Shown here in pieces: positions 15,397 to 23,427 of a DNA stretch of 32,074 bases. The stretch comes from Myxococcales bacterium (GTDB lineage: Bacteria; Myxococcota_A; Polyangia; Polyangiales; Polyangiaceae): positions 1-32,074 of the forward strand of contig JANXLV010000007.1 in the NCBI GenBank assembly GCA_025355005.1, in the 5' to 3' direction. A program made the position numbers and the translations under genes. The first letter of the stretch is position 1. Every line of letters begins with the position of its first letter. A model generated the notes under the pieces. That model was not told the DNA's origin and searched no databases. It saw only the letters and a list, made by a program, of their open reading frames with translations.

Positions 15397-17796
15397 ATGC
15401 ATCGAGGTGGGGTCCTTCCGTTCACCGCGTTCGTCGCCGCACTATCGACGCTCGCATCCGTCTTCGCATGTGGTCCCGACAAGCCCGCGTCCGCTCCTGC
15501 AACATTGCCGCGCGCATCGTCCATGCCGGTGGCAGCGGACAGCGCGACGCCGCAAGAAGCGCCGATCGCGGGCGGCAGCGCCACTGAGCCTGCGATCGCG
15601 GTGCCCGTCACTGCGCCGCAGGCAAAGGTCACGGCCGCACAGATCTCGCTCGGGACGGTCAGCTGCATCACGAGCACCGCAGGCGAAGTGTGGTGCTGGG
15701 GTGATGGTGACGCCGGCGGCTTCGGTGATCAGAGCCGCGAGCGCGCGCGCTCCGTGCCGAAGCCCGTGCCGGGTCTGACCGACGTCGCGTATGTCGACTC
15801 GCGCAGCTCGAGCCCATGCGCGCTCACGAAGAACGGCACAGTGTGGTGCTGGGGCATGACGCTCGGACAGGCGGAGGAAGGCGCGCACGACGCTCGATCA
15901 TGGGGGCACGGCGTCTCGCAGGTGCCGGGCCTGGAGAACATCGTGCAGATCTCGAGCGAGGGCTCGCGGCTCCTCGCGCGTCGCGCAGACGGCGCTGTGC
16001 TCCTGTGGGGCAAGCCGTTCCAGGAGCTGGGGCCCGTGACGAAGCGCGGACAGAAGAGGCCGAGCGTCGGTCCGAAAAAGCTCGCGCGCGTCACACGCCC
16101 CGTCGAGATCGCGAGCCTGCGTGGCGCGGTCGACATCACGGAGGGCGGAGGAGCGATGCCCACCGGCTGCGCGCGCATGAAGGATCTCGCTGTGAAATGC
16201 TGGTCCACGGACAAGTTCCTCGGTGAGGGCTGGGGCACGGAGCCGCTCGCAGAGTCACCGACGGTGATGCCTGAGCTCGCAGGCGCGAAGGAGATCGTCG
16301 TCAGCGAGAACAGCGCCTGCGCGCGCATGCCGGATGGAAGCGTGCGCTGCTGGGGCAGGAACAGCGACGGTCAGCTGGGCGATGGCACCACGACGGATCG
16401 CTTTCGACCTGCACCGGTGAAGGGGCTCACTGGTGCCGTCGCATTGTCGATCGGAAGCGGCTTCGTGTGTGCCACGCTCGCGGACAAGACGGCGCGTTGC
16501 TGGGGCAAGCCGCTCGACATCTCGCTCTTCGCTGACGGCTCTCCGCCGCGCCTGCAGGCGTCACCTCGCAAGCTGGGCGTGACCGGCATCAAGGAGATGA
16601 AGCTCCACGTGTGGAGCGCATGCGCACGCGTGGAGCGCGCAGGCGATCCCGAGCCGAGCCTCGTCTGCTGGGGCAAGAACCACTTCGCGGAGCTCGGCGA
16701 CGGAAGCCGCGGCGATCGCGACATGCCCGTGCTCGTCGCGCTTCCGGGCGCGAGTGGCGTCGCGCCAGCTGGCACACCCGCGGTCGCTGGTGCCTCCGCG
16801 CCGAGCAGCGCGCCGGTCTCCATCTCCGCCGGCGGCAACGCCACGTGCGCTGCATTTGCCGACGGCACCGTGCGCTGCTGGGGCTCGAGCGAGTTCTCGC
16901 AGCAAGGCGACGGCACCACCGACGATCACCCATGCCCAGCGCTGGCCGACGTGACGAGCGCCACGCAGGTCGCGGTCGGCGTCGTGCACGCGTGCGCGCG
17001 GCTGTCGGATGGACATGTGAAATGCTGGGGCACCAACTACGGCGGGCAGCTCGGCAACGGCGCACACGGCAGCGCCACGCCCATTCCCGCGGACACGCGG
17101 ATCGATCACGTCACGAAGATCGCCGCTGGCACGTGGACGTGCGCGCTCCTCGAGAACAAGAAGGTGTCTTGCTTCGGCGACTGGGATGACGGTGAGCGCT
17201 CCGGCTCATTTCTTCCGCGCGACGTCGGCGTCATCGGTGCCACGGACGTCGCTGCGGGTGGTCAGCACGGGTGCGCGCTCCTCGCGAATGGCAGCGTGAA
17301 ATGCTTTGGGACGCGCTGGGCCTCGGGGCTCAGCAACGCGCCGCTCGCGTTCCGTGACGTCACCGCGATCGCAAGCTCCGAAGGCTCCTGCGCCGTGAAG
17401 AAGGACGGAACGCTCACGTGTTGGGGAACGCCAAACGTACCGCAGATCCCTTCGCGCTCCGATGTGCACGCGCCAGCGGTCGCGCCGCTCTGGGCGGATG
17501 TCGCGCAGCTCTCGATGGGCACCGATCTGGCGTGCGGCATTCGCACGGACGGGACCTTGCTCTGCCAGTCAGAGAAGAAGCTCCCCGCCGTGGTGCCTTC
17601 CGTCTCGCAGGTCGTCGAGATCACCGCGGGTCGCGCGCATGCCTGCGCCCGCACGCGCGACGGAAAGATCCTGTGCTGGGGCGAGAACGATCACGGGCAG
17701 CTCGGCGACGGCACGACCACCGCCCGCGCCACCCCCTCCGAGGTCACGTGGTGCACCGGAAAACGGCCCGGCGGCAGCAATCCGGTGGCTCCCTGA
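15397..17796 (+). CDS. RCC1-repeat lipoprotein, probable tandem seven-bladed propellers
   Basis: 799 residues from ATG 15397, giving a compact signal MHRGGVLPFTAFVAALSTLA then SVFAC (Cys25); a GTG at 15358 would add 13 residues. An Ala/Pro/Ser-rich linker (about 26-80) leads into RCC1-type repeats. I count 14 units with the signature x-C-A-x(6-7)-G-x-V-x-C-W-G, the first at Cys90/Cys100 and the last ending ILCWGENDHGQLGDGTTTAR. Units 1-7 and 8-14 are separated by an Ala/Pro/Ser-rich linker coded around 16745-16815, as expected for two seven-bladed propellers. Each unit carries a Cys pair except unit 3, where both are Leu, which suggests a disulfide within each blade. RCC1 propellers usually bind proteins; bacterial surface versions have no established role. 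Confidence 0.88.
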   Translation: MHRGGVLPFTAFVAALSTLASVFACGPDKPASAPATLPRASSMPVAADSATPQEAPIAGGSATEPAIAVPVTAPQAKVTAAQISLGTVSCITSTAGEVWCWGDGDAGGFGDQSRERARSVPKPVPGLTDVAYVDSRSSSPCALTKNGTVWCWGMTLGQAEEGAHDARSWGHGVSQVPGLENIVQISSEGSRLLARRADGAVLLWGKPFQELGPVTKRGQKRPSVGPKKLARVTRPVEIASLRGAVDITEGGGAMPTGCARMKDLAVKCWSTDKFLGEGWGTEPLAESPTVMPELAGAKEIVVSENSACARMPDGSVRCWGRNSDGQLGDGTTTDRFRPAPVKGLTGAVALSIGSGFVCATLADKTARCWGKPLDISLFADGSPPRLQASPRKLGVTGIKEMKLHVWSACARVERAGDPEPSLVCWGKNHFAELGDGSRGDRDMPVLVALPGASGVAPAGTPAVAGASAPSSAPVSISAGGNATCAAFADGTVRCWGSSEFSQQGDGTTDDHPCPALADVTSATQVAVGVVHACARLSDGHVKCWGTNYGGQLGNGAHGSATPIPADTRIDHVTKIAAGTWTCALLENKKVSCFGDWDDGERSGSFLPRDVGVIGATDVAAGGQHGCALLANGSVKCFGTRWASGLSNAPLAFRDVTAIASSEGSCAVKKDGTLTCWGTPNVPQIPSRSDVHAPAVAPLWADVAQLSMGTDLACGIRTDGTLLCQSEKKLPAVVPSVSQVVEITAGRAHACARTRDGKILCWGENDHGQLGDGTTTARATPSEVTWCTGKRPGGSNPVAP

Positions 17797-17846
17797 AGTT
17801 TCTACGCAACCTTCGCGTGCTCCGGCCGATGGGGAGATTGACCCCC

Positions 17847-17853
17847 AAAGGAG
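17847..17853 (+). promoter_or_regulatory. Strong ribosome binding site AAAGGAG
   Basis: AAAGGAG ends six bases before the ATG at 17860. It is the strongest Shine-Dalgarno sequence in the window and marks the small signal-less protein as probably highly translated, in contrast with the many starts here that have none. Confidence 0.7.
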
Positions 17854-17859
17854 CAAACC

Positions 17860-18384
17860 ATGGACACCCGAATCCCCGACAAGACCGCCGATATCCGTGA
17901 GGTGCGCAGCACCGCGCGCGTGACGCCTGGGCCCGCGCAGACCCACTTCAAGGAGGTCCTCGCGACGACTGCCGTGCAGGGCGCGGAGCAGGCGATGACC
18001 ATGCTTCCGGGTGGTCCGGTGATGGCGCTCGCGCTCCGTGGCGCGCCGCCCCTGCCCATGCAGATGAACACGATGTCGGGCGGCTCGCCGTTCGGCAGCG
18101 TCGGCGGTATGGGCGGCATGGGTGGTCGAACGTCGCAGGCCGCGACCGCGGAGGGGCCGAGCGCAGGCGCGTCTTCCGGTGGCGCTGTCGACCCGACGAC
18201 GGGTCTGCCCACCTCCGACCAGGCCGGCATCCAGGGCTCGCTCCAGCAGAGCCAGGAGATGAACCTCTACTACCTCCAGATCCAGGAGGCGGTGAACGCG
18301 CAGAACCGCTCGTTCACGGCGCTATCGAACGTCATCAAGGCGGAGCACGACACGGTGAAGACGGCCATCGGCAACATTCACTGA
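17860..18384 (+). CDS. Small Gly-rich protein with a needle-like helical C terminus, family unrecognised
   Basis: 174 residues, no signal peptide and no Cys. Residues about 50-125 are low complexity, rich in Gly, Met, Pro, Ser and Ala (GGMGGMGG). The C-terminal 50 residues look helical and well ordered: MNLYYLQIQEAVNAQNRSFT, then ALSNVIKAEHDTVKTAIGNI. This tail weakly resembles the C-terminal helix of type III secretion needle proteins (a Q-x-A-L-N-x-Y-x-x-x-R-N, S-N-x-x-K, D-x-x-x-A-I-I-x-N pattern), but the protein is twice the usual needle length, so this is a hint only. It has the best ribosome site in the window and is followed after 21 bases by another signal-less Gly-rich protein, so the pair probably acts together. 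A secreted or filament-forming role is inference. Confidence 0.75.
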   Translation: MDTRIPDKTADIREVRSTARVTPGPAQTHFKEVLATTAVQGAEQAMTMLPGGPVMALALRGAPPLPMQMNTMSGGSPFGSVGGMGGMGGRTSQAATAEGPSAGASSGGAVDPTTGLPTSDQAGIQGSLQQSQEMNLYYLQIQEAVNAQNRSFTALSNVIKAEHDTVKTAIGNIH

Positions 18385-18405
18385 TATACTGACGGAGGCA
18401 ACGCG

Positions 18406-18816
18406 ATGGGAATCGACGGCATCGGTAACGGCGGACGCATCCCGCCCGGAGGCTCGGGCGGCGTGGGCGGCGCGGGCGGTCCTTCAGCCACGAAGGAGAC
18501 CGGCCGCACGTTCGACGTGCATGGCCCAGACCACGTGGACCAGGCAAAGGCCGGCGCGGCGCAGCAGGCGCAGCAGGCACAACAGGCCGAGCGTTCGCCG
18601 GTCGAGCGCTTGCGCGCGGGCGAGATCGACGTGAACGGCTACGTCGATCTCAAGGTCGACCTGGCCACGAAGAACCTCTCGGGGCTCTCTCGCGTCGAGC
18701 TCGATCAGATCCGCGCCACGTTGAAGCACCAGATGGCGAACGATCCGGCCGTGGTCGACCTGGTGAAGCAGGCGACCGGAGCCGTTCCCTCGGGCACCAA
18801 GCCCGACGGCGAGTGA
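18406..18816 (+). CDS. Small two-part protein with Gly-rich N terminus, family unrecognised
   Basis: 136 residues without a signal peptide, membrane segment or Cys. The first 30 residues are Gly-rich (MGIDGIGNGGRIPPGGSGG), followed by a Gln/Ala stretch (AQQAQQAQQAE, about 47-58). The C-terminal domain (about 60-125) appears compact and helical: SPVERLRAGEIDVNGYVDLK, then VDLATKNLSGLSRVELDQIR, then LKHQMANDPAVVDLVKQATG. I have the impression that this R-L-x-A-G-E-I-D-x-x-x-Y-x-D-L-K-V pattern recurs in myxobacterial proteins but cannot name it. GGAGG at 18394-18398 is a good ribosome site. The stop overlaps the GTG of the esterase gene by four bases. A chaperone, adaptor or secreted partner of the preceding protein is plausible but unproven. 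Confidence 0.75.
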   Translation: MGIDGIGNGGRIPPGGSGGVGGAGGPSATKETGRTFDVHGPDHVDQAKAGAAQQAQQAQQAERSPVERLRAGEIDVNGYVDLKVDLATKNLSGLSRVELDQIRATLKHQMANDPAVVDLVKQATGAVPSGTKPDGE

Positions 18817-19802
18817 GCTCGAATCCGAAAGTAGGTCGTCGCGGCGCGCTCTCGATCGCCGCGTCGCTTGCGACGTCGCTCGTGCTCGGCTGCAACAAGA
18901 AGAAGGAGGCGCCGCAGATCACGGCGCCGCTCGGCACCGTCGTGGACTCCACGCAGGCGGGCGACGCTTCCGTATTTGCGCGCGGCGCCGTGCGTCTCGT
19001 CACGATGAAGTTCGATGCCACTCCGATGGGGCAGCCCTCGGCGGCCGTGGTGGTAGTGCCTGCGTGGGGCGCTCCCGGCGAAAAATTTCCCGTCGTCATC
19101 GCGCTGCACGGCCACGGCGAGTCGCTCAAGCCGCCGCTCGAAGGTGCGATGGGCTGGCCGCGCGACTATGCGCTCACTCGCGCGTTCGGTAGGCTCGCTT
19201 CGCCGCCGCTCACCAAGGACGACTACGAATCGTTCGTGACCGACGCACGCCTGCGGGACGTGAACGCGCAGCTCGCCACGCGCCCGTTCCGCGGCGTGAT
19301 CGTGGCGTGTCCGTTCATGCCCGACGGCGACGTTCGCAGCACCTCACCGCAGACGGGTCCCACCACCGTGTCGCGCGCGGAGTTCATCCTGAAGATGCTC
19401 CTGCCCAGGGTCCGCGCGGAGACTCCCGCCCGCGCAGACGCGAAGTCCACCGGCATCGACGGCGTATCTTTTGGCGGCGCGCTCGCGCTGCGCATCGGGC
19501 TCGGAAACCCGGAGGCGTTCGGAGCCGTAGGAGCGTTCCAGCCCGCGCTCGCCCAGGAAGAGGCTCCGGATTACGTGCAGCTTGCACAGAGTGCGCGCGT
19601 GAAGAACAAGACGATCTCGCTCAATCTCGTCACCAGCGACGGCGACTACTTCCGGCCCGCCGTGCTCGCCACCCACGAGGCGCTGCGAGACAATGGCGTG
19701 CCGTGCACGCTGCTGGAATCGGAAGGCCCGCACGACTACGCCTTCAACCGCGGACCGGGCAGCCTGGAGCTCTTGCTGTTCCACGACAGAGCGCTTCGCT
19801 GA
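18813..19802 (+). CDS. Tat-type lipoprotein of the alpha/beta hydrolase (esterase-like) fold
   Basis: 329 residues, GTG start inside a GTGA overlap. The N terminus has a twin-arginine (RRGALSIAAS, Arg9-Arg10) and then a lipobox SLVLGC (Cys27), so it is probably exported folded through Tat and lipid-anchored. The hydrolase signs are FPVVIALHGHGES (oxyanion-hole strand), IDGVSFGGALALRIG (nucleophile elbow G-x-S-x-G), NLVTSDGDYFRPA (probable catalytic Asp) and EGPHDYAFNRG (catalytic His). The layout resembles esterase D / feruloyl esterase-like enzymes; the substrate cannot be read. Translational coupling to the two small proteins upstream suggests a functional link with them at the envelope. 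Confidence 0.82.
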   Translation: MSSNPKVGRRGALSIAASLATSLVLGCNKKKEAPQITAPLGTVVDSTQAGDASVFARGAVRLVTMKFDATPMGQPSAAVVVVPAWGAPGEKFPVVIALHGHGESLKPPLEGAMGWPRDYALTRAFGRLASPPLTKDDYESFVTDARLRDVNAQLATRPFRGVIVACPFMPDGDVRSTSPQTGPTTVSRAEFILKMLLPRVRAETPARADAKSTGIDGVSFGGALALRIGLGNPEAFGAVGAFQPALAQEEAPDYVQLAQSARVKNKTISLNLVTSDGDYFRPAVLATHEALRDNGVPCTLLESEGPHDYAFNRGPGSLELLLFHDRALR

Positions 19803-19910
19803 TGTGATCCTGGCTTCTTCCTCTGGCTCGATCTGGCACAGCACAACTCCACGATCGGCCGGGGAAATAGCCCGATTGCGCGATGCATGGAAGTTGCACC
19901 CATCCTCGAC

Positions 19911-20645
19911 ATGCTCTCCCCTCGCTCGACTCTGGTGCTGTCCGGCATTGCAATGCTCACCCTGTCAGCGATTGTCGTCGCATGTGGAGGTGCCACTACC
20001 TCTGGCATCTCTGGACCTGGCTCCGATGGCGGCACGGGCGGGTCCGATGGCGGCACCGCCAGCGATGGAAGCGTCAGCCCCAGCGGCTGTCCTGAGAGCA
20101 TGCCCGCAGCAGGCACGTCGTGCGACAAGCCGGGCGCCACGTGCGAGTACGGCGGACAAGGCCCGCTTCTCCTGTGCAGCACGCTCGCGCAGTGCCAGAC
20201 GCAAGGGGGCGGCGCGGGCTCGTGGACGGTGACGCCGGCAGATGCGAAATGCATCGCGACGCCGACGCAAAATCCTTCGTCATGCCCGAAGGCGTTCGGC
20301 GACGTTCCGACCGGCGCGAAGTGTCCCGCGGGTAACGCGCTCGGCACGGCGAGCTGCGTGTACCCGGAAGGCATGTGCGGCTGCGAGAGCTGCTACGAGC
20401 CGAGCGATGGCAGCCTGGGCAATCAGAGTCAGGAATGGAAGTGCGATCCCTATCCGATGCCCGGCGACGGCTGTCCCAGTCCTCGGCCGGAGATCGGTAG
20501 CGCTTGCCCGAAGGAGGGACAGTCCTGCTTCTACGGCGGCGGCTGCGGCACCCCGATCCCGTTCTCCGCGATCGCATGCCAGAGCGGCGCGTGGACGCCG
20601 GAGGCCGTGGGCCTCGACTGCGCCATTCTTACGTGCGGCAAGTAG
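19911..20645 (+). CDS. Cys-rich lipoprotein with three internal modules
   Basis: 244 residues from ATG 19911 (an in-frame ATG at 19887 would add eight residues). The signal MLSPRSTLVLSGIAMLTLSA continues to IVVAC (Cys25), followed by a Gly/Ser/Asp-rich linker (about 26-55). The remainder holds over 20 Cys in three similar modules of the form C-P-x(4-7)-G-x-x-C-x(5-10)-C-x-Y: CPESMPAAGTSCDKPGATCE, CPKAFGDVPTGAKCPAGN continuing to ASCVY, and CPSPRPEIGSACPKEGQSCF. Each module is followed by a further Cys and a Trp-containing strand. Such proteins are common in Polyangiales envelopes and are surely disulfide-bonded; the function is unknown. No Shine-Dalgarno or -10-like motif is convincing before either start. 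Confidence 0.78.
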   Translation: MLSPRSTLVLSGIAMLTLSAIVVACGGATTSGISGPGSDGGTGGSDGGTASDGSVSPSGCPESMPAAGTSCDKPGATCEYGGQGPLLLCSTLAQCQTQGGGAGSWTVTPADAKCIATPTQNPSSCPKAFGDVPTGAKCPAGNALGTASCVYPEGMCGCESCYEPSDGSLGNQSQEWKCDPYPMPGDGCPSPRPEIGSACPKEGQSCFYGGGCGTPIPFSAIACQSGAWTPEAVGLDCAILTCGK

Positions 20646-20730
20646 CCCGTCCCCTCAGAATTGACTCAAACGCAGGGTTCACAATGGTGTTCCCGCGCCC
20701 GTCGCGGTAGAAATTGACGCGGGCCAGCCC

Positions 20731-23424
20731 GTGTTCGCCTCCAAGACCGACAAGAACCACTCGCACCGTCACGGCTCGTGGCTCACGGAGCTGGGCGCCG
20801 ACGCGGGCTCTCGCGCGACCGACGCGCGTGCGGTCGGTGGAAAGGCCGCGCGCACCGTTTGGCTCATCGCGCACGGCTTCGACGTGCCGCGCACCTGGGT
20901 CCTCGGCACGGCCGCATTCGAGGCAGCCATCGCGCATCTTCCGCCCGCATGCGAGCCGCGCTCGCTCCTCCGCGCCGCGCTCGCGCGCACCGTCTACAAC
21001 CGCGCAGCAGAGGCGCGCGAGGCGATCCTTGCGGCGCCGCTCCCTGCGCGGCTCGAAGAAGAGCTTCACGCGCTGTGGGAGACGGTCGCAAGTACTGCGC
21101 CCTGGGGTCTTGCCGTTCGGTCGAGCGCGACGTGCGAGGACTCCGCGCTGGTCAGCATGGCGGGCCTTGCGGACACGAAGCTCGGCGTCCGCGGCACCGC
21201 GGAGCTCGTGCAGGCAGTGCGAGAGGTGTGGGCCTCCGTCGCGTCCGGCCGCGCGCTCTCGTACCTCGCGGCGCATGGCGTACGCGATCTGGGCATGGCG
21301 ATCGTCATCCAGCCCGTCGTCGTGGCGGAGGCCGCGGGCGTGATGTTCACGCGCGCACCCGACAAGCCGAAGGAGCGCATCGTCAACGTGTCGTTCGGTC
21401 TCGGCGCTCCTGTCGTGGATGGTGTGGCGTCGCCGGATGTCTTCCGCTTCGACGTCGCCGGGAAGATCACTGCAGAGTCCATCGCCCACAAACCGAAGCG
21501 CAGCGTCGTCACTGCGGACGGCTTCTCCACCGAGGACAACCCAAGCCCGAACGAGAGCTCGCTCACGCCCGCGCTCATCGGTGACCTGGCGAAGATCGCG
21601 AAGCGCCTCGAGGAGGCCAAGGACATCGCGTGGGACGTGGAGTTCGCCGTCGAGAACGGCCGCATGATCGTGGTGCAAGCGCGGCCCATCACCGGCGCCG
21701 TGGGTTACCCCGAAGGCGGCGGGCCCACCACCGTGTGGAGCCGCGTCAACGTGGGCGAAGCGCTGCCCGGTGTCGCCACTCCATTCACGTGGTCCGTTGC
21801 GGGCGCGTTCAGCGAGACCGGTTTTCGTCGGGCGTTCGCGTCGCTCGGGTGCCGCGTCCCCAAGAACGCGAAGCTGGTCGGCAACGTCTACGGCCGCTTC
21901 TACCTGAACCTGACGGAGTTCTCGCGCATCGCCGCGCAGGTCCCGATGCTCTCGCCGCGCGCGCTGGTGGAGCTCGGCGGCGGCTCCGGCGCAGAAGAGG
22001 TGGAGAACCAGCTCGGCGGGATCTCGAAGCGTGGATTCTACATGCGTCTCCCGCAGACCACGAGCCGGCTCATCACGGAGCAGCTCGGGCTCGACGCGCA
22101 GGTGGAGGAATTCGAGCGCTACGCGCAGCGCGTGCTGCACACGCACACGTCGCTCGACATCGGCGTGCTGCCCGACGAAGGCATTTCACGCACGCTGCGC
22201 GATCTGCAGGAGGTGCTCGAGCGCACTGGCAACGTGATGCTCACGTGCGGGTCGAGCGCGCTCGGCGCCCATCTTGCGCTCAAGGCCATGATCGCGCGAT
22301 TCGACGCGGCGAGCGCGGTTCGGCTCTCGCAGGGGCTTGTCCGCGGCATCCGCGATCTGGAGAGCGCGCGTCCCGCCATTGCCGTGTCCATGATCGTGGA
22401 GTGCGCGAACCGCGAGCCGGACGCCCGCGCCGCGCTGCTGGACAAGAACACACGCGATGTGAGCGCGCTGCCGGAGGGCGCGACCAAGCGAGCACTCACG
22501 AGCTTCCTGGATCTCTATGGTGATCGCGCCGTTCGCGAGGCCGAGCTGTCCACGCCGCGATGGCGAGAAGACCACGGAAGCGTGCTCACGATGGTGCGGG
22601 TCGCGCTGCGCGGAGAGCCGCGCGAGGTCACGGAGGCGCTCGCACGCGCGAAGGCCATGGCCGACGCGGACATGGCGGAGCTCAGCCCGCGTCTGGGCTT
22701 CATTGCGCAGACCGCGCTTCGACATCTGGTGGCGCGCGCGCAGAAGGCAGAGCGCTTGCGCGAGCGGATGCGTGCCTGGGTGACGCGCATGCTCGGTCTC
22801 GTGCGCGCGGCGGCGCTGGGCGCTGACAGCCGGCTGTCGCGCCTGTTGCCGGAGCTGGAGCAGGAGCGCGTCCGGATGGCAGAGCGCGGCCTCCGTGTCG
22901 CGAAGATCCCCAACGTGTTCTTCCTCACCATCGACGAGGTCTGCGAGATCCTGCGCACCGCCCGCGCGGACTTCGGTCCGCTGGTGCGCGCGCGAAGGGC
23001 CGAAGTCGCGCGCGAGGAGGCTCGCCCGGATCCGCCGGTGACGTTCACGGGCGTGCCGCCGTCCGTCGTGCTCCCCACTGCCACGGGCGACGTGATGACC
23101 GGCTTCGGCGCGTCCAGCGGCGTCGTCGTTGGTCGCGCGCGCGTGCTCTTCTCCGCGGCAGACATGAGCGAGCTCCTCCCCGGCGAGATCCTCGTCGTCC
23201 GCACCACCGACGTGGGCTGGACCCCGCTCTTCCTCATGGCGGCGGGTGTCGTCACGGAGCTCGGCGGCGCGCTGTCCCACGCCGCGGTCGTCGCGCGTGA
23301 GCTGTCGGTGCCCGCGGTGGTCAACGTGGACGGCGCCACGCGCCGCATCCGCACCGGTGATGTGGTGTGCGTCGACGGCGACCGCGGCACCGTCCAGAAG
23401 CAGAGCCCGAGGACGAGCTCCTAG
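20731..23424 (+). CDS. PEP synthase / rifampicin phosphotransferase-like enzyme
   Basis: An 897-residue, three-part enzyme. The N-terminal ATP-grasp domain (about 30-330) has VGGKAARTVWLIAHGFDVPR, WGLAVRSSATCEDS, ELVQAVREVWAS and AGVMFTRAP. A long, mostly helical middle (about 350-780) includes GYPEGGGPTTVWSRVN and RVNVGEALPG. The C-terminal swivelling domain has VVRTTDVGWTPLFLMAAG and GGALSHAAVVARELSVPAV, with phosphorylated His850. This order and length match rifampicin phosphotransferase (about 867 residues), which transfers the beta-phosphate of ATP to the antibiotic. Phosphoenolpyruvate synthase and other PEP-utilising dikinases are related alternatives; the separate PEP-binding barrel of PEP synthase is not evident. 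The GTG at 20731 has no clear ribosome site, so the start is uncertain. rluA-like follows after three bases. Confidence 0.82.
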   Translation: MFASKTDKNHSHRHGSWLTELGADAGSRATDARAVGGKAARTVWLIAHGFDVPRTWVLGTAAFEAAIAHLPPACEPRSLLRAALARTVYNRAAEAREAILAAPLPARLEEELHALWETVASTAPWGLAVRSSATCEDSALVSMAGLADTKLGVRGTAELVQAVREVWASVASGRALSYLAAHGVRDLGMAIVIQPVVVAEAAGVMFTRAPDKPKERIVNVSFGLGAPVVDGVASPDVFRFDVAGKITAESIAHKPKRSVVTADGFSTEDNPSPNESSLTPALIGDLAKIAKRLEEAKDIAWDVEFAVENGRMIVVQARPITGAVGYPEGGGPTTVWSRVNVGEALPGVATPFTWSVAGAFSETGFRRAFASLGCRVPKNAKLVGNVYGRFYLNLTEFSRIAAQVPMLSPRALVELGGGSGAEEVENQLGGISKRGFYMRLPQTTSRLITEQLGLDAQVEEFERYAQRVLHTHTSLDIGVLPDEGISRTLRDLQEVLERTGNVMLTCGSSALGAHLALKAMIARFDAASAVRLSQGLVRGIRDLESARPAIAVSMIVECANREPDARAALLDKNTRDVSALPEGATKRALTSFLDLYGDRAVREAELSTPRWREDHGSVLTMVRVALRGEPREVTEALARAKAMADADMAELSPRLGFIAQTALRHLVARAQKAERLRERMRAWVTRMLGLVRAAALGADSRLSRLLPELEQERVRMAERGLRVAKIPNVFFLTIDEVCEILRTARADFGPLVRARRAEVAREEARPDPPVTFTGVPPSVVLPTATGDVMTGFGASSGVVVGRARVLFSAADMSELLPGEILVVRTTDVGWTPLFLMAAGVVTELGGALSHAAVVARELSVPAVVNVDGATRRIRTGDVVCVDGDRGTVQKQSPRTSS

Positions 23425-23427
23425 GGA

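Noticed and set aside
19834..19839. TGGCAC resembling the -24 part of a sigma-54 promoter before the Cys-rich lipoprotein.
   Set aside because: The matching -12 TTGC element is absent at the required spacing.
20646..20730. Possible rifamycin-associated element (inverted repeat) before the rifampicin-phosphotransferase-like gene.
   Set aside because: I looked for the known GGGGCTTGCGGCAAG-type inverted repeat and did not find it; only a weak CCCGCG/CGCGGG pair with a 20-base loop is present.
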